From Tipula vernalis (taxonomy: Eukaryota; Arthropoda; Insecta; Diptera; Tipulidae), in assembly GCA_958295665.1 (NCBI GenBank), contig OY282558.1:314870092-314934091 (forward strand): 64,000 nucleotides of DNA, written 5' to 3'. Both the position numbers and the translations under genes were made by a program. How positions within the stretch are numbered: position 1 is the first letter of the stretch; the number at the start of each line of letters is the position of its first letter. The notes below the pieces were generated by a model. The model was not told the DNA's origin. It worked only from the letters and a program-made list of their open reading frames with translations, and ran no database searches. This document shows, piece after piece, positions 45,261 to 58,972 of the stretch.

Positions 45261-48200
45261 TTACTAATTTATTTACTATATAATATAGTATGTACTCAAA
45301 TTTTAGCATGCGCTGCATGTACGGCAGACTTCACTATTTGCTTAATTATATGTGCAATATAGGAATCACTACTATACAATAAACAAATTAATTATATAAT
45401 ATAAAGGTGCTTCATATAATCAATTGTAATTTTTCCTTTTTGTTAAGGTAAATCTCGTTATTCTACACTGATGAAATACGCATTTTTCTATTAATGGTTA
45501 CTATATGTTATATGAAATTTGACTATTTTTATGATCACAATTCCATTCACATCATTTAACATTTTCATAGTAAGCGCTCCGGTAAAAAGCCAAAAATGCC
45601 TGGGCTCCTATAATTTATGGCAATGTGTCCTATATTTTTTTCTCCGTGAATTATTAAAATTTTATAATTTCTTATTGCGTAGTTTGGAATTTATTCGTTA
45701 GTTCGCAGTTTCACTAATACTCTGAAAATTTTAGTTGATGTTGTAGCTTTTTAGGAATATCTCGGAGTTTTAGGAAAATTTTCACAATCGTAACTAAAAT
45801 TATTTTAACGATATCTAAATTAAAATAAATACAAACGTAAACTAAAATTAAATAAATACATATTGTGAATTTAAAACTAATTAAATACAATTGTGCGTTT
45901 CATTTGTTACCCGAAATCCCATTATAAATACGTCATGATGATTATGACCCTATACTCTAGAAGGCTCTGGCATTATATGTTTCTATGTTTTAATATTGAT
46001 TGCCTAAGTACCTTGAACTGTTATTCGACACTCCTATGCGTTGGCAAATCATAATGTTTTTTCCCGTAATTATTCGAAAATTCTATATTTAACGTTAATC
46101 CTGTCCTTCAGCAAACAGTCTTTAGAATTATTTATTTTGCGCTGGTTGAATCGAGGCAGGCCTGCAGTTTAGTATGCTGGGGTAGGACTTAAAATACTAG
46201 AATTCAACCCTTTGTTGTTGTTCAGACAGAAACATATTGATCGGATTACGCTCAACATACCGAAGCTATTGGCTTTCTGGCCTATATGTGAATTCTTGGA
46301 AATATCCCCGATTAGCATCTGTTTGTGTACAAAGTAATGAAAACATTTTTTCTATTAAGGACACTCAATTAAAAGTAACCGGCTTAAAAAATGTACAACA
46401 ACAAACTACCCAAAATCCATTACTATTCGACTGTAGCGTACTTTCTTGGATTGAGCGGAGATTTAAATATTTAGAAAGGAAAACAATTTTCCACTTTCCA
46501 AAAGTTGTATTAAAGAAATTACTCCTTGTCCAGAATAAAGAATTTATTCATAATTTATCAAGCGCGTTTTAAACTAATTTAGCATGGATTCAAACCAGTT
46601 TCTTAGCCAAGATAATTGAGTGATGTATTGTGCATCGCTTCCAAAAAATATTTTATGGAGATCTCCTTGATACTTGTTTAATTGATTTTGGTTCAATTAA
46701 CGGTCATTCAACCGTTACGGAGAAATAAATAAAAATGTGAAAGGCAAAACAACACAACAAATAGTTTTTGCTATCTTTCTCCACTTTAATAGCGGCGGTT
46801 TCCATAAATATTTTTAAAAACATCTCGGCGAGCCGCGTTAATGAAATATAAATAAAACCAATAAAAATAAAACATAAACAATTTTCAATATTTGCGTTTT
46901 TCTCCACCTTAATAATAACAGCATTCACCAACAAAATTAGTTTTATAAGGAACATATCCCCGGTTAAAGGCTTTTGTCCTAAAAATTCGTCGTCGAGATA
47001 TACATACATATAACTAAAAATACAAAGCACTGTTGAAAAAAAAAATTGGCTGAAACCTTCCTAGAACAGCTCATAAATTTTCTGAATATGTATAATTTCC
47101 TCTATTGAACGGCATAGTGTGTAATCTCGCATATACATAATAACACATTTCCTGACACCGACAAAAACATGAAATTTTGATTCTAGAGACCCATAGTCAG
47201 GATTGAAAATAAAACTTAATTTGTGGATTTAGCTGCACTTTGATTAAGCCATTATTCGATCGTCCAAAGTAGAGGTTTCATATAAAATTCATAATTGATT
47301 AGCCATAGACGAGTCTGTTTCGGGCCGCTTAAACTTCCTCATCGATACACAAATTCTCTAGTTTAATTCTGTTGTTTATCTAGAACTTGACTTATCAATT
47401 TATCTGAGTTACTTCTTGCAGGGATTTTCGGCCGTTTCTTGGGTCTTTTGAGTATTGCGTTTTGTTGCCCATTTTTGAATTAATTATTCACAAATTAAGA
47501 ATAGATACAATTAAATTTGACACCTACTAGAAGTTCATTCTTTAAAACAATCTTTTAAAGTAACCAGATTTCACTCACAATCTTAAACTAACAACAGTGC
47601 TAAGTGGATGAAACCAGAAATCATAGATCGGTTATATTCAACAACAATTATCTATATGTGAAGCTAACGGTTATTTGGGGCATTAAACTTGTTTGGTTTT
47701 GCCTACAAAATAAATCAGAATATTTACTGAGTTGGTGTTAAAATAGAAGTACAAAAGTTGGCTGCCCATTTTTCTTAGAATGATTAGTGGCCAGTACCAA
47801 ATTAGTATTCATGTAATTGATGTGTATTTCACTATCACCTAAATTGAAAATACATGTGCTAATAAATGCAGTCTACTCCTTGCTCAATAATTTATTTTAA
47901 GTTTAAATAAACCTACATTTCAGAAGCAGTTTAGGTAATTTTTACTTCGCAATTGCGATGAGCTTGGCCAGTTTGACGAATTTCCTTAGATAATTATTTT
48001 ATTCTACTTGCGAAAACGGCAATCATCTTGGACCCAACGAAGGTCAACTTAAACTAACATGTGCAAATTTCGGATTTACAAAGTTCTACTCTACTGCTGC
48101 GTGTGAAAATCAGGTTCCTTGTCATGTAAATTAAAGGCCAATTATACTTCTTATAGAGTTATATCTTGGCTCTATATATATAATACGTAATTTTATCAGA

Positions 48201-50200
48201 AAAATTGAAATACTTGAATATCGAAATACACAACAATGTTTCAATCTGCCAAAAACAGAACAAAAATAATGTTTTCTTCAAACCAAAAACCGAAACACAA
48301 TTAAATCTGAATTTAAACAATGACGGAATTTCCTTAAATGAATACATTCCATAATAAAAGCTTTACAAACAGTTCAAAAATACAACAATAACAACAAAAA
48401 TTGGCGATAGCGTTAACTTTGAAACGCCATAACTATAAATAAAAGATTTAAATGAAATCTTCTTTTATTTTTGTTATAAGATTTGGTTGTTACATATTTT
48501 TATTTTATAAAATGGAATTAATGATGGAAATGAATCATAATTTGCAAGAAAAGAAAAAAAAAACTGATAACTGCACTCGCGCATTACATTTAAAATGTGT
48601 TTTTGCATATCGCATTAAATTTTAATGTTATACAAAATTTATGCTGTATATTTTGCAAAGATTGTAAACCTAAATTTGCATTTTTCATGTCGTTTCATTT
48701 TTAAGACAACACACCAAAAACAACAAAAAAAAAAAAAAAAAAAAAAATGGAATAAAATGTATTTGTACAGAAGTAAAAACAAAACAGTAAACTAACTAAA
48801 ATTACAAAAGAAGTAATCATAAGATAACGTGGAAACAAAAAAAAAATGGATATTCAAATTAAAACTGGAAAAGAACGAGGCACGAAAAATTATCATCAAA
48901 TAAAAGCAAAAATAAAACACTTTGAAATGGTATTTGGTTTCCCTCTTGTCGCTGCTTGTCTCTCTCGCTTGTTGGTTATGTGTATTAAATTCAGGTAGTC
49001 TTAATTGCAGTTAAATTAGTCGACTATAAAATCGTCGATTTTTTATTCTTTTTAATTGTGGTGTTTACAATAATAAATTAAGCTCAATAAATTAATGGTT
49101 GGCGAAAAAATTGCACAAAGTACAATTTTTTTAACGATTGGTTAAAAACAGCAACACATTAATTGGTGATAATTACTCAATAGTGATAAGCTATGTAAAG
49201 AGGCTAACCTATGAAAGGAAATAGGAAGTCTTATGTTTTAGGTATATATCCATAATTATCTAAATTTATTCAGATATAATAATTAATTTTTGTTATTGAT
49301 GCTGTGTCACCCCTTTGATAATTTTGAGCTGATGCTCAAATGAAAATTTGTAATTTGCATTTTAAATTATTATCGGTCGACAGGTGTCTGCGTAATTATT
49401 GGATTTAAAGTTAATTACTGTAATTTGCTTAAACGTTCGAAACGAGCAAGAAAAATATTTTCGTTGCAATTTCATTATTTTTATTGTTTTGTGAAGATAA
49501 ATTGAACATTACAAAGAAATTAAAGGCGACTTCCATCAACTGTATGGACGACGCGGTTTCGGTTTCTTTGTAAGCAATGCAGATGGAAATTGGCAAATTC
49601 CACTGTTTAACGTTTTGACCCCGCTTATTGTACTGCTAAATTGTGTTCAGTTTTTGTTCACTGGGTGTCAGATAGTTTGCTGAAAATTGTGGTGTTTAGG
49701 ACGATGATCTATTTTTAGACATCTTCAGTTAGATTTAGGAAGTTAAAGAGGATGATTCAACTAAAATTTGAAACACGGTAAATTTTACTTAAAAAATCGA
49801 AAAGTTTGAAATTCAACATTATAACAACGTAAAATTTGGTTACGTAAATTCATCTGGAAATTTGTCATATTCCTGTGAGCAATGCAATTAATTTAAATTA
49901 ATTATGATTTAATTTAAACAAAAATTTGTTACGGAATACTTTGTTATTATTTAAATACAATATTAGTGACTTCAGCCTTTTAAAAGATAATATATTTTAA
50001 GGTTAGATGATGTAGCATACACTTGTTATTATACTTGTGGTAATGGTCAATTGCTAGATATTTTATCATTTTGACAATTCGTTTCTGAATGTAACCTTGT
50101 CGTGCGATATCTCTTTGGAACTTTCAATAGTTTAAGAATTTATTTAGCAAAACTTGTAACTTTTTGATAAGAGTGTTAGCCACCCCACATACACTCAGAA
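45236..50200. other. AT-rich non-coding DNA
   Basis: Almost 5 kb without a supported gene. It holds an orphan open stretch at 46237-46572 and an A run of 23 at 48725-48747. It could be intronic or intergenic sequence of a host gene outside the window. Confidence 0.5.
46237..46572 (+). other. Orphan open reading frame, 111 codons
   Basis: Starts with an ATG and is open for 111 codons, the longest frame in a 5-kb AT-rich region. The protein would be basic and lysine/leucine-rich with no signal peptide, membrane segment or motif I recognise. It may be chance. Nothing in its surroundings suggests a role. Confidence 0.15.
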
Positions 50201-50289
50201 TTATTTATTTATAAAGTAAAATGAAAATTTACTATTTTTATTTAGTAAGGGGTTTAATGTAAAAAATATTTTTGAGGCTATACTGACTA

Positions 50290-51300
50290 CAAAATTTAAA
50301 AGATTTTGAATAATGACTTTTGGATCCAGGAGGAATCCCAGATATTTATCTTGTTTCTTCTAGTTTCACGAGTGGCTATTAATGATGATATTTTCTTGAG
50401 ATTTATTGCCATTAAGCTTAAGACCCAATTTTTGGAAGCAAATCGCAAGGAAATTCAAATATGTATTTAATCTATAAATTATATCGTTTGTGTAAGTATC
50501 CGAGGTATAGATGGCCATGTCGTCGGCAAAAAGAGCAATTTAGAATCCACAAACGGAGGTGTACCATTCAGAAAAATCCAAAACCAGATGGGGCTATTCA
50601 CGGAACCTGATGGAATTTCCGAATAAGTATGCATTAAAGACAAAGTAGAATCAGAATCTGTAGGTTTAATTTCCTATCTTCAAAGTAAGATTTAAGCATT
50701 TTGATCAAAAATAATGGGAATTTTAATTGGAATACTTTGTGCACTATCAATTTAATACAATCGGAATCAAAAGCTTTTTTATTATCCAGAAGTACCATTC
50801 CTGTGGGCTTATATTAGTGTCTTTCACATTTGAGATGTTGAATGTTACGATTAACCTGATGTATTGAGAAATGTTGTTGTTGAAAACCAAATTGTTGTGA
50901 AACTAGTATACCATTAGTTTTGGTGTAATTAGTGAGCCAGTTTTTGATAACGCACTCAAAGATTTTACTTAAAAAGTCCAGTAGGTTGATAGGTTGCCGT
51001 TTCCACGATTTGGGAAACTGGGTCAGATAGACAAACCCACATTCCAGAAGGTGTTTTATGAGAATGTTTGAAATTTTATCTGGTCCTGTTTAGCTTTGAA
51101 TGGACAGGCTGGGATTTATAATATGTTTAACCTCTTGAATTAATTCATTAAACTTAGAAAAAATCGGGTTCAATGGAATCACTAATATACTGAATATTTT
51201 GGCGGACATATCATCGGATTCTATAATATTAGATGAGATTTCATATGCATTTTGGAAAAAATTGGTATTAATTGCCAAAATGGAAGTGGAATCGCAGAAT
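50290..51300 (-). pseudogene. Jockey-like LINE reverse transcriptase, decayed
   Basis: Minus strand: SNILIKHLL and FPKSWKRQPINLLDFLSKIF (about 50940-51085), KTFECVIKNWL, then LFADDMAIYTSDTYTNDIIY (about 50480-50545; catalytic FADD intact) and FQKLGLKLNGNKS (about 50400-50440). Numerous stops and frameshifts. This is the RT of a Jockey-type element. Confidence 0.7.
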
Positions 51301-51539
51301 ATTTCTTTTTTATATGTTTAATTGCGAACGAGTAATTTTAGATTCATTAACGAGAAATTATAGTTTATTTTGCCATTTGACAATGGGATCCGTTTTCTCA
51401 TTTATTGTCTCCGCCTAACAATATGCTATTTAATAAAAGATAGCTCTTCATCCGAGAGTATAAATTAATAATTTGATGATGAAGAAATAGTAGGCACAGA
51501 GGTCTCTGCCGCTCTGTGAATGATTTATGAATTCATCAA

Positions 51540-52265
51540 TTTTATTTGTATCTAATCACTGTCCCAAAAATCCATTGCTTTAGAATTTGGGTCAATAAAG
51601 TTTATAAAAAAAATTCAATTAGCGACCTTGTAATTATATGTCTTTGTAATTGTGATGGTGTGGGAAATTTTTGTTTTCGTAAAATGTAGAACGGTCAGAT
51701 TGTCATAGTTTGACTTGGACATTAGGAAATCGTGGAGATCAGTTTCACCCACGTTAGATCTGCTACAATTCCTATAGGAATGACAACAGTTAAAACTTTT
51801 TCCAATTATATAACGCAAGTAAAATTCGGTAAGCTAACTAAGATTGCTTTTGAAGTTTGGATGATTTGGATAAGGGACATAATAACAACTAATTATGTTA
51901 AATTGTGCGTGGGAACCAAAACAGATATATTTTCTGTACATGAAAATACTGTATGATTGATTGAGTTTTTATTAATAATTGCGACTCTACCGCCAATTGG
52001 GGTCATATCATCATTTCTATATATATTTGAAATCACGATATAGCAATATGAAGATATACTCTAACATTCTTAAATAATTTGATGAAGTAGTTTTTGGAAG
52101 ACAAAGTATATTGTGCTGTCATCAGATCTGTTATTTGATGCAACCTTGGACAATTTCGTTGTAGTCAGCCGAGCATCTTTAATGTACTGTTCCATTTCAT
52201 TATCTGGAAAGGATGGTGGACCAAAGAGAATGAATCGCGGAAATTTATTCTCACCCAAATAAAAT
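51540..52265 (-). pseudogene. Jockey-like LINE ORF1 end and endonuclease remnants
   Basis: The stretch 52070-52258 reads FPRFILFGPPSFPDNEMEQY followed by LSKVASNNRSDDSTIYFVF, resembling the Gag-like RNA-binding end of Jockey ORF1 proteins. Short endonuclease-like pieces lie at 51615-51960 in broken frames. Order and strand match the RT at 50.3-51.3 kb, so these are one decayed element. Confidence 0.5.
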
Positions 52266-52677
52266 AAGAATAATTCAACTTTCTTTTCCTCTAACTTATC
52301 CTTCAGCAGAGTGTAATGTTTGGATCATGTATACCAAAACTTTTAAATCATTTGACATTTGTTTCATTTCATATTTTTAAATTTTTAGTTAATTCAACAC
52401 TCTAATTTCAGAAGATTTTACCTTTGAAATAATATAGGAGGCAATTTCCCTATTTTTTGTGAATTTGAATTTTTATTATTCAAGTTTTTGATGTTTTTAT
52501 AACCTGCTTATAAAATACCTACAAATTGATTATTGATAGGAATTTCTTATAAAAACGGGAACATAGTACCATTGTTATTTGTATTAGTAGTATACATTGA
52601 ATATCTGATATTTTTCAATGATTTATTTACATCAATGCCATTTGATAACAATTCCGTTGGTGAACGCCTTTTTTACG

Positions 52678-52698
52678 TGAGTTAGAAATTCTAACTCA
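52678..52698. repeat. 10-bp-stem hairpin near foldback end
   Basis: TGAGTTAGAA and TTCTAACTCA flank one central A. It lies just outside the left foldback arm. Confidence 0.7.
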
Positions 52699-52734
52699 TG
52701 TGTTACTTACCAACACTATTATAGAGTGAGGCAC

Positions 52735-53015
52735 TTCACTATCAACTAAGAAAAAAATTAGTATATGGTGAAAACTATGTCAAATCATATTTTATTCGAA
52801 GTCATGTTTTAATTTTATGATTTTTGTGTATGAATGTACCTATAGCACTAATTAAAAAAAAAAAAATTATGGGACATGATTTTTTGTTGTTATTGTTTAT
52901 TAAAGTACAGAGTGTCAAATATTTAAAAATTTCATGCACATGGTGTCACATTTACTGCTAGAGAAAATAAATTATTATAAAACAATTAAAAAATGGTAAC
53001 ATCTTTCATTTCTTC
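52735..53015 (+). repeat. Left arm of a foldback-like element
   Basis: Reverse complement is similar to 59450-59712 over about 270 bp. Shared blocks include GTCATGTTTTAATTTTATG at 52801 and its inverted partner at about 59622-59646, and the CATCTTTCATTT piece at 53001 with its partner at 59451. Confidence 0.7.
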
Positions 53016-53285
53016 TTTTTAAAAATAGCCGCCGAAACGTTCTTTTTGAATTTTCTCTCATTTAGTTCTGTTTTATATATTAAAAAATCGGCATATCACC
53101 TCGTTTCACGTTAAAGTATGACATTCTACAAATTTTTTTGTGCCAAAAAATAGAATTTAAAACAAAAATTGTTGATAAAAAATATTTTATTACAAAATAA
53201 AGAAATAATTGAAAATATTTACAATTTAAATGTAAAAAATACAAAAGTATAGTCATAGGAGAAAATTCAAAGAGAACATATAACC

Positions 53286-53290
53286 GGCCA
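53286..53290. repeat. Target site duplication, left copy (BEL/Pao)
   Basis: GGCCA before the LTR, repeated at 59436-59440 after the other LTR. Confidence 0.85.
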
Positions 53291-53738
53291 TGTTTAAACG
53301 TTCCAAGCGTTTTTGGATACGGCAGGATGAAATGGATGTACCATTGAAGACACTATAACGTCACCGATGCACTTCACTTGATGCAGTTGTAAAGTCTCAA
53401 CTACTCAATATAGTATTTTTATTAATTTTAATTTTGAATTTTATTTATAAATTTTTATGTTTTTGATCTGAGAGCACAATGTAGAATGTAGAATGATATT
53501 TTTTAAGGCAATTACAAAAATACAATTTTCTATATGTAGGTAATTATTTTATGGTGATTCACATCGTATGATACAATTTCGGTTTTATTACAAATTACGG
53601 TACAACGCGGGTTTATTGATTTAAAGATTAAATTTAACGAATTTTACTGTGACAAAATAAAAGATTTTATGGCTAAATGAACATGGATAATTATGGATTA
53701 CAAATTGAATAGAAGATATTATGCTTGTAGATTAAACA
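53291..53738 (-). repeat. BEL/Pao 3' LTR (448 bp)
   Basis: Plus-strand start TGTTTAAACGTTCC, end TAGATTAAACA. Matches 58973-59435 with substitutions and indels, notably a different stretch near 53388-53415. Confidence 0.9.
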
Positions 53739-53757
53739 TCCTCCCCACCTTGAAGGG
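53739..53757 (-). other. BEL/Pao polypurine tract
   Basis: On the minus strand CAAGGTGGGGAGGA ends directly at the 3' LTR. Confidence 0.7.
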
Positions 53758-53954
53758 TTCCGTCCTTTAACTCGACTTCATAAAAGGAAGTGAACATAGC
53801 TTTGATATCGAACGTTTCAATGATCCAGTTGAAGTTTTAACAGTAGCAACGCGAGTATGCCCATCATGGCCAGGGTATATTGCGACGACTCTTCCTATCT
53901 TCCATTTTAGCGGAGGAAGATTATCTTCTCTGATTAGAACCAATTCACCAAGAG

Positions 53955-55298
53955 CTACTGATATTTAGTAGCTGATGTCCCCTTCCTTCTAGACTGTAGC
54001 TCACATAAGTACTCTCTCGACCACCGAGACCAAAAATGTTGCTGTAATTGTTGAACCAATCTCCAACGGCGTACCGTAGAAATATTTTCATTTGTTATCT
54101 CTGGCTCGCGGATGGTGATAAGTGGACGACCAATCAGAAAATTAGCAGGGGTCAGGACATCTAGATCGTCAGGACTCGATGATACTGGTGTAAGTGGTCG
54201 AGAGTTTAACACCGCTTCAACTTGTTTGATGACGGTGTTCAATTTTTCAAAAGTAAGCCACGCGTTGCCCACGACTCGGAAAAGATGTTGCTTTGAAGAT
54301 TTTATGGCGGCTTCATACAGGCCACCGAAATGCGGAGATGTTGGAGGTTGAAAATGGCAAGTGATGCTGTTGTCTTGGCAAAACTTCGTAACTTCTAGTT
54401 GATGTTGTTGGGACATGAAAAGGTTACGCATTTGTTGAAGTTCGGAGTAAGCCCCTACAAAGTTTGTTCCGTTGTCGGAATATATGTGATGGCACATCCC
54501 TCGAGTAGCAATAAATTTTTTTAATGCTCCTATAAAATCATCTGTGGTCATGTCAGACACCAGCTCCAAATGTACAGCTTTCACGTAAAAACATATGAAG
54601 ATTGCGAGATATGCCTTTGTAGGTTTCTTTCCTCGGACCTTATAGTGGATGTAAAAAGGGCCACAGTAATCTACCCCGATTAAACTAAATAGTGGTGACT
54701 GGTTGATTCTTTGAGTCGCTAGGTTACCCATCAATTGATTGAAGTGTTTGGAATAGAATGGTAATGAAGATTTTTGTAGGCGGCCACCGACTCGTAATAT
54801 ATTTTGATTGTCGAGGAAAGGAGACAAGGAATTTAGACGATTTTTTGTCGGTAAGCCTTTTGATGACAGCATTCTTATTTCATCATGAAATTCTCTACCT
54901 CGATCAATTTTGACTGTACTATGAAGACTGTTCTCAAGCCCTTTAATTGATAGAGACCCTTCTGTTCTTTCTTCCAATTTGCCTCGCAGTCGACCATGTA
55001 AACCACAGTTAGAAATGAATCGGTTGATCCAAGCCACGATGTTGCGTAGACTTCTAAAATTATTTCTATATTTTATGGAGTCGATTCAATTATTTCCATA
55101 GCTCCATAGCAGAGGCACCTCAACTGGAAGCTTCGATTGTATCCAATTTTGAGCATCTGTAGATAAAAGTTGGGGTCCATTAAGCCAAGTTGAACATTTG
55201 GGCAACTCTTCTGGCATGATCCCTCTTAAGACAATGTCTGCAGGATTTGCAGCTGTTGACGTTCGTAAGTTGTTGAATACTGGAAACTCGGTTGGCAA
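53955..55298 (-). pseudogene. BEL/Pao integrase region
   Basis: The 360-codon open stretch 53955-55037 begins with an integrase zinc-domain segment and contains ILRVGGRLQKSSLPF, SLIGVDYCGPFYIHYK (first catalytic Asp), IYSDNGTNFVGA (second Asp) and HFGGLYEAAIK (Glu), then LTPANFLIGRPL and RWRLVQQLQQHFWSRW, all hallmarks of BEL/Pao integrase. Part of the zinc-binding site is missing (between KHFNQLMG and RINQSPLFS). The stretch 55086-55298 upstream carries NPADIVLRGIMPEEL, the RNase H to integrase junction. Catalytic residues are all present but the frame upstream is broken. Confidence 0.85.
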
Positions 55299-56810
55299 CG
55301 AATGTATTCCACGACGAAGATTCAGATCTGAACCAGTGGAGGACGATGATTGAATCGATCCAACAAAAAATGTTATTGATTTAAAAGTTAATTATAGCGA
55401 GTACCCGATGTGCCAGATCGGCAAGAAGATAGGCAGCGCAGAGTTGTAAGAGTGGAATAGTAGTTTTTCGTAATGGAGATACTCGCTATTTTGAGCATAA
55501 GAGTGTGACTTCTATTTCGCCGTCTTGGTTCACACATCTTGAATAAATGGCTGCTCCGTATGCACGCTCACTCGCATCAGCGAATCCATCAAGTTGAAGG
55601 TTGTTTGAAGATGAACCTTTGAATAGATGCCGGTTGATTTTGAGATGGTTAAGCTGAAGTAGTTGTTCTCTGAAGATTTCTTATTTGGTATGTAAATGCT
55701 GTGGCAAAGATTCATCCCAATCGCCGTTGAGCTGCCACAGTTGCTGTAGAAACAGTTTACCGAGGGTGATAACTGGAGCCGTTAGACCAAGAGGATCAAA
55801 AATACGTGCGATGTCTGCGATAACAGTTCGCTTTGTGATTTTTGTTCTTTCAATGAGTGTGACACAAAAATGTAGTTCATTGGCTTGAGGTTGCCAGTAC
55901 ATGCCTAATGTTTTGACGTACTCGCAATCATTGATTTGGAGAAATGATTCACGATCTTCTGGACGGACTTCACGTAGAATATCTGGTGAATTGGAACACC
56001 ATTTGCGAAGAGTCATTTTAGCGGTACCTAGCATGGAAGTAATTTGTGTTTTCATTTCTTGAAGTTCCGATAGAGAAGTGGATCCCATTAACAGATCATC
56101 TACGTGCATATCATAATGAATGGCGTCACTTGCAAGTGGATAAATATCTTTATGATGTATAGATAATAGTTGCAAGCAGCGTGTTGCAATATAGTGAGCT
56201 GAAGCAGTTCCGTATGTTACTGTTGTCAGCCTGTAGACTTATAGATCTTCTGATGGTGTATCACGCCAAAATATGTATTGCAGATGGGAATCTAACTCCT
56301 GTACATTATAGACACATCTGCACTTACGGTAAATTTATGCGCTCTGAATCGTATCAGGATGCTGAAGAGATCGTTTTGAACCACTGGTCCGACCATCTGG
56401 ATGTCAATAAGAGACTTACCTGATGTCGTCTTAGCAGACCCATCGAATACGACTCTTAATTTGGTGGTAGAGCTTTCAGGCTTTAATATTCAATGGTGTG
56501 GTAAAAAATAGTGGTTAACCGACATCTGTGTCTCTGAGAATATTGCATAATGCCCTAACCTCCTATACTCTTGCATTAACTCCCCATAAGCCTCTTGAAG
56601 TTCTTGATTTTGACTGCGCTTCTTTTCATTATTTAAGTAACGGCGTAGTGCCATAGTTCTAGAATCGCCTAACGTAGAAGGAGACGTTTTGAGAGGAAGC
56701 TTGACGATAAATCTTCCTTGATGTTCTCGTTTTGTATTTTCCTTGAAATGGACTTCACATTTTTCCTCGATTATAGTGAACTTTTGAATAGATGATGGAT
56801 TCTCTAGCTT
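55299..56810 (-). pseudogene. BEL/Pao reverse transcriptase and RNase H
   Basis: Reading on the minus strand: KLRVVFDGSAKTTSGKSL (about 56410-56465), TVSADVS (first RT Asp region), then the open stretch 55681-56175 with YDMHVDDLLMGS (the catalytic YVDD box, with H in place of Y), LGMYWQPQANELHF and RIFDPLGLTAPVITLGKLFL. RNase H remnants follow at 55300-55680 in broken frames (AYGAAIYS-like block near 55540). Confidence 0.8.
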
Positions 56811-57115
56811 CTAAAATCTCTCAATGATATCATCACAAATTTGGTCATTGAATTTCTCGTCCATGGTAGATAAATTACCGAAATGAGTTTGATTGAAGTT
56901 TGATTGAATCTAACTTTGCCCGATACTATCCACCCTAGAAGTGTGTTTTGAAGAGTCGAAAGTTCTTCAGCTAACCTTATTTGTCCTATTGAAATCAAAC
57001 TTAAGAAAATCTCTGCTCCTATCAGTAGATCAATCTGTTGTGATTGATGGAATTGTGGGTCGGCAAGCTGTATGTTCTTTGAAATAGGCCAAGACTCAAT
57101 GTTTATGACCCGCAA
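56804..57115 (-). pseudogene. BEL/Pao protease C-terminal/linker region
   Basis: Open stretch of 103 codons: IDLLIGAEIFLSLI and LQNTLLGWIVSGKV are the conserved BEL/Pao protease-RT linker block (IDLLLGADVF and TxLGWI). The protease active site lies upstream at 57130-57200 as ALLDSASQINFI. Confidence 0.75.
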
Positions 57116-57129
57116 GTGATTCCGTTATA

Positions 57130-58535
57130 AAATTAATCTGTGATGCGGAGTCTAACAATGCCCTAGACAAAACTGGTGATCCATTTACATCAAGAAGCTT
57201 GACTACCGCTGTAGATAGTATGACGTACGATGTTGAATTTGACTTAGAATTCTTGAGTACAAAGCTTACGGGATTCGCAGATACGTGGGCAACTGTAGCT
57301 GAAGACTTTAATATATCAGCGTTTGTAGATGATTGTGGCTTTACAGGAACACTTATTGAGGAGTCATGGTGAATGAGGGTATGGTGCCTTCCATTGCACT
57401 TCCGGCAATGTTCTGTATTACCACAGGCTTTGAGACTATGATCAGCGCTGAGACAATTCTCACAAAGCTTTAAAATTACAACTTGTTTGAAACGATCGTC
57501 GGGTGAAAGAGTCAGAAATCGCGTGCATCAAAAATTGAGTGCCCAGGCTTTTTGCAGAATGTACACTGGTATCTAGGTGTGACTTTAGGCAAAGAAGACC
57601 CAGTGCTTGTATCTGCAAGGCTTTTAATTGGTCGCTGTTGATTGCTTTGATGACGGACAGAGCCAGTGGTATGACTACTTAGTTGACTGTGAGTAGAAAT
57701 ATCAAGCGAGTGACATCTTTTAGTGAGAAAAGGCATCATCTCTTCTAAAGTAGCAAGTTTTGTTGCCGGTGCTTCATCATTCCATTTCGCCAATATGTAT
57801 CTGGATCTAACTTAGTACACATAATATATATTATCAGGTCATCCCATTGTAACGTAGGTCGTTTAAGACTTGCAAGCGCACTTAAATTTGAATTTATTGT
57901 ATCAATCATTTCTCTAAGATTTGATACTGATGGCTTAGTAATTGGTTTGAACTTAAAAATTTTATGAAGATGACCACTGCATATAATTTATATCTATCAT
58001 TTAAAAGTTTGATAGCCTTTGGATAATTTCGGTTGTAATTTCAAGAGATGATACTATTCGTTCTGCCTCACTACCAGATTCAAGATAACCTTTGAGGTAG
58101 TGAAATTTGGTTAAATCATCGAAAGCGGAATTACTATGAACACGTGACGTAAATGATTCAATGAATTCTAAATATTTTTTTTTTATGTCACCAGAAAACG
58201 ATTTTAATTGTATTCGCGGATAATTTTTAACAGAATTTTCATTCGGTTGAACTGGTGTGGCCTTAATTTCGGTATCACTTATTTTCGAGCGTATCGCTAG
58301 TAATAATGCCGGTTTAATTACGTGACATAATTTATTTCTTCGGTATCATAACTTTCAATGCTTGATTGAACGGTATTAAATAAATCTATGTGGCTTTCTA
58401 GGCTTTGACGACGAACCTCTAATTCGGGTGAAGAAGCGTCTTTAAGTTTATCATTCACGAATTTCTCAACGCGTTTAATTTGTTCAATGAGCACTACACG
58501 TTGAGTTTTAATTTAGCTAACTTTGCTTCAGTCAT
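57130..58535 (-). pseudogene. BEL/Pao Gag and protease N-terminus
   Basis: Start codon likely at 58533-58535 (MTEAKLAKLKLN). The frame has many stops. The stretch 57512-57793 includes a zinc-knuckle YQCTFCKKPGHS; a cysteine-rich segment with ENCLSADHSLKACG and CRKCNGRHHTLIH follows at about 57400-57470, typical of BEL Gag. The aspartic protease begins near 57200. Confidence 0.7.
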
Positions 58536-58952
58536 TTTTACAACCCTTTTATTTTCTTAAACACTCTCGAAAATTTAAATAAAAGAACACTATTCACTTT
58601 ATATGTAAACAGAGAACAATCCACAAATATTTTGATTTAAAAGAAATAAACAATGATTTTTACTTCTATATGTTGATATTCAGTTATAATGAACGGTTCT
58701 GAAACTCCTCGTGGACGATTTAAAATTCCAATTTTTTTTCTCGATTGTTGGCCAGGTACGAATGACTTACATGAACAATTTGTAGAAACTCAACGGTATG
58801 TTGAAGATAATGTAGATTGTAGAAATGATACCTTGAATATCTGAAGAAATTCTTGAAGAAAATGAATATTTTGAAGAATGCTGATGTAGAATTTTGAAGA
58901 TATGTAGATTATAGATAGTAGAATGAAAATTTTACAGGATACTGCGGGAATG

Positions 58953-58971
58953 GATCCCACTTCTGACACCA
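58953..58971 (-). other. BEL/Pao primer-binding site (tRNA-Leu type)
   Basis: On the minus strand TGGTGTCAGAAGTGGGATC begins one base after the 5' LTR. It shares its first 15 bases with the gypsy primer-binding site at 23856-23870. Confidence 0.8.
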
Positions 58972-58972
58972 A

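Noticed and set aside
46704..47030. 108-codon minus-strand open frame as a gene
   Set aside because: Hydrophobic AT-rich translation without recognised domain; likely chance in AT-rich DNA.
51090..51278. 62-codon frame as separate gene
   Set aside because: It lies within the decayed Jockey-like LINE and is part of it.
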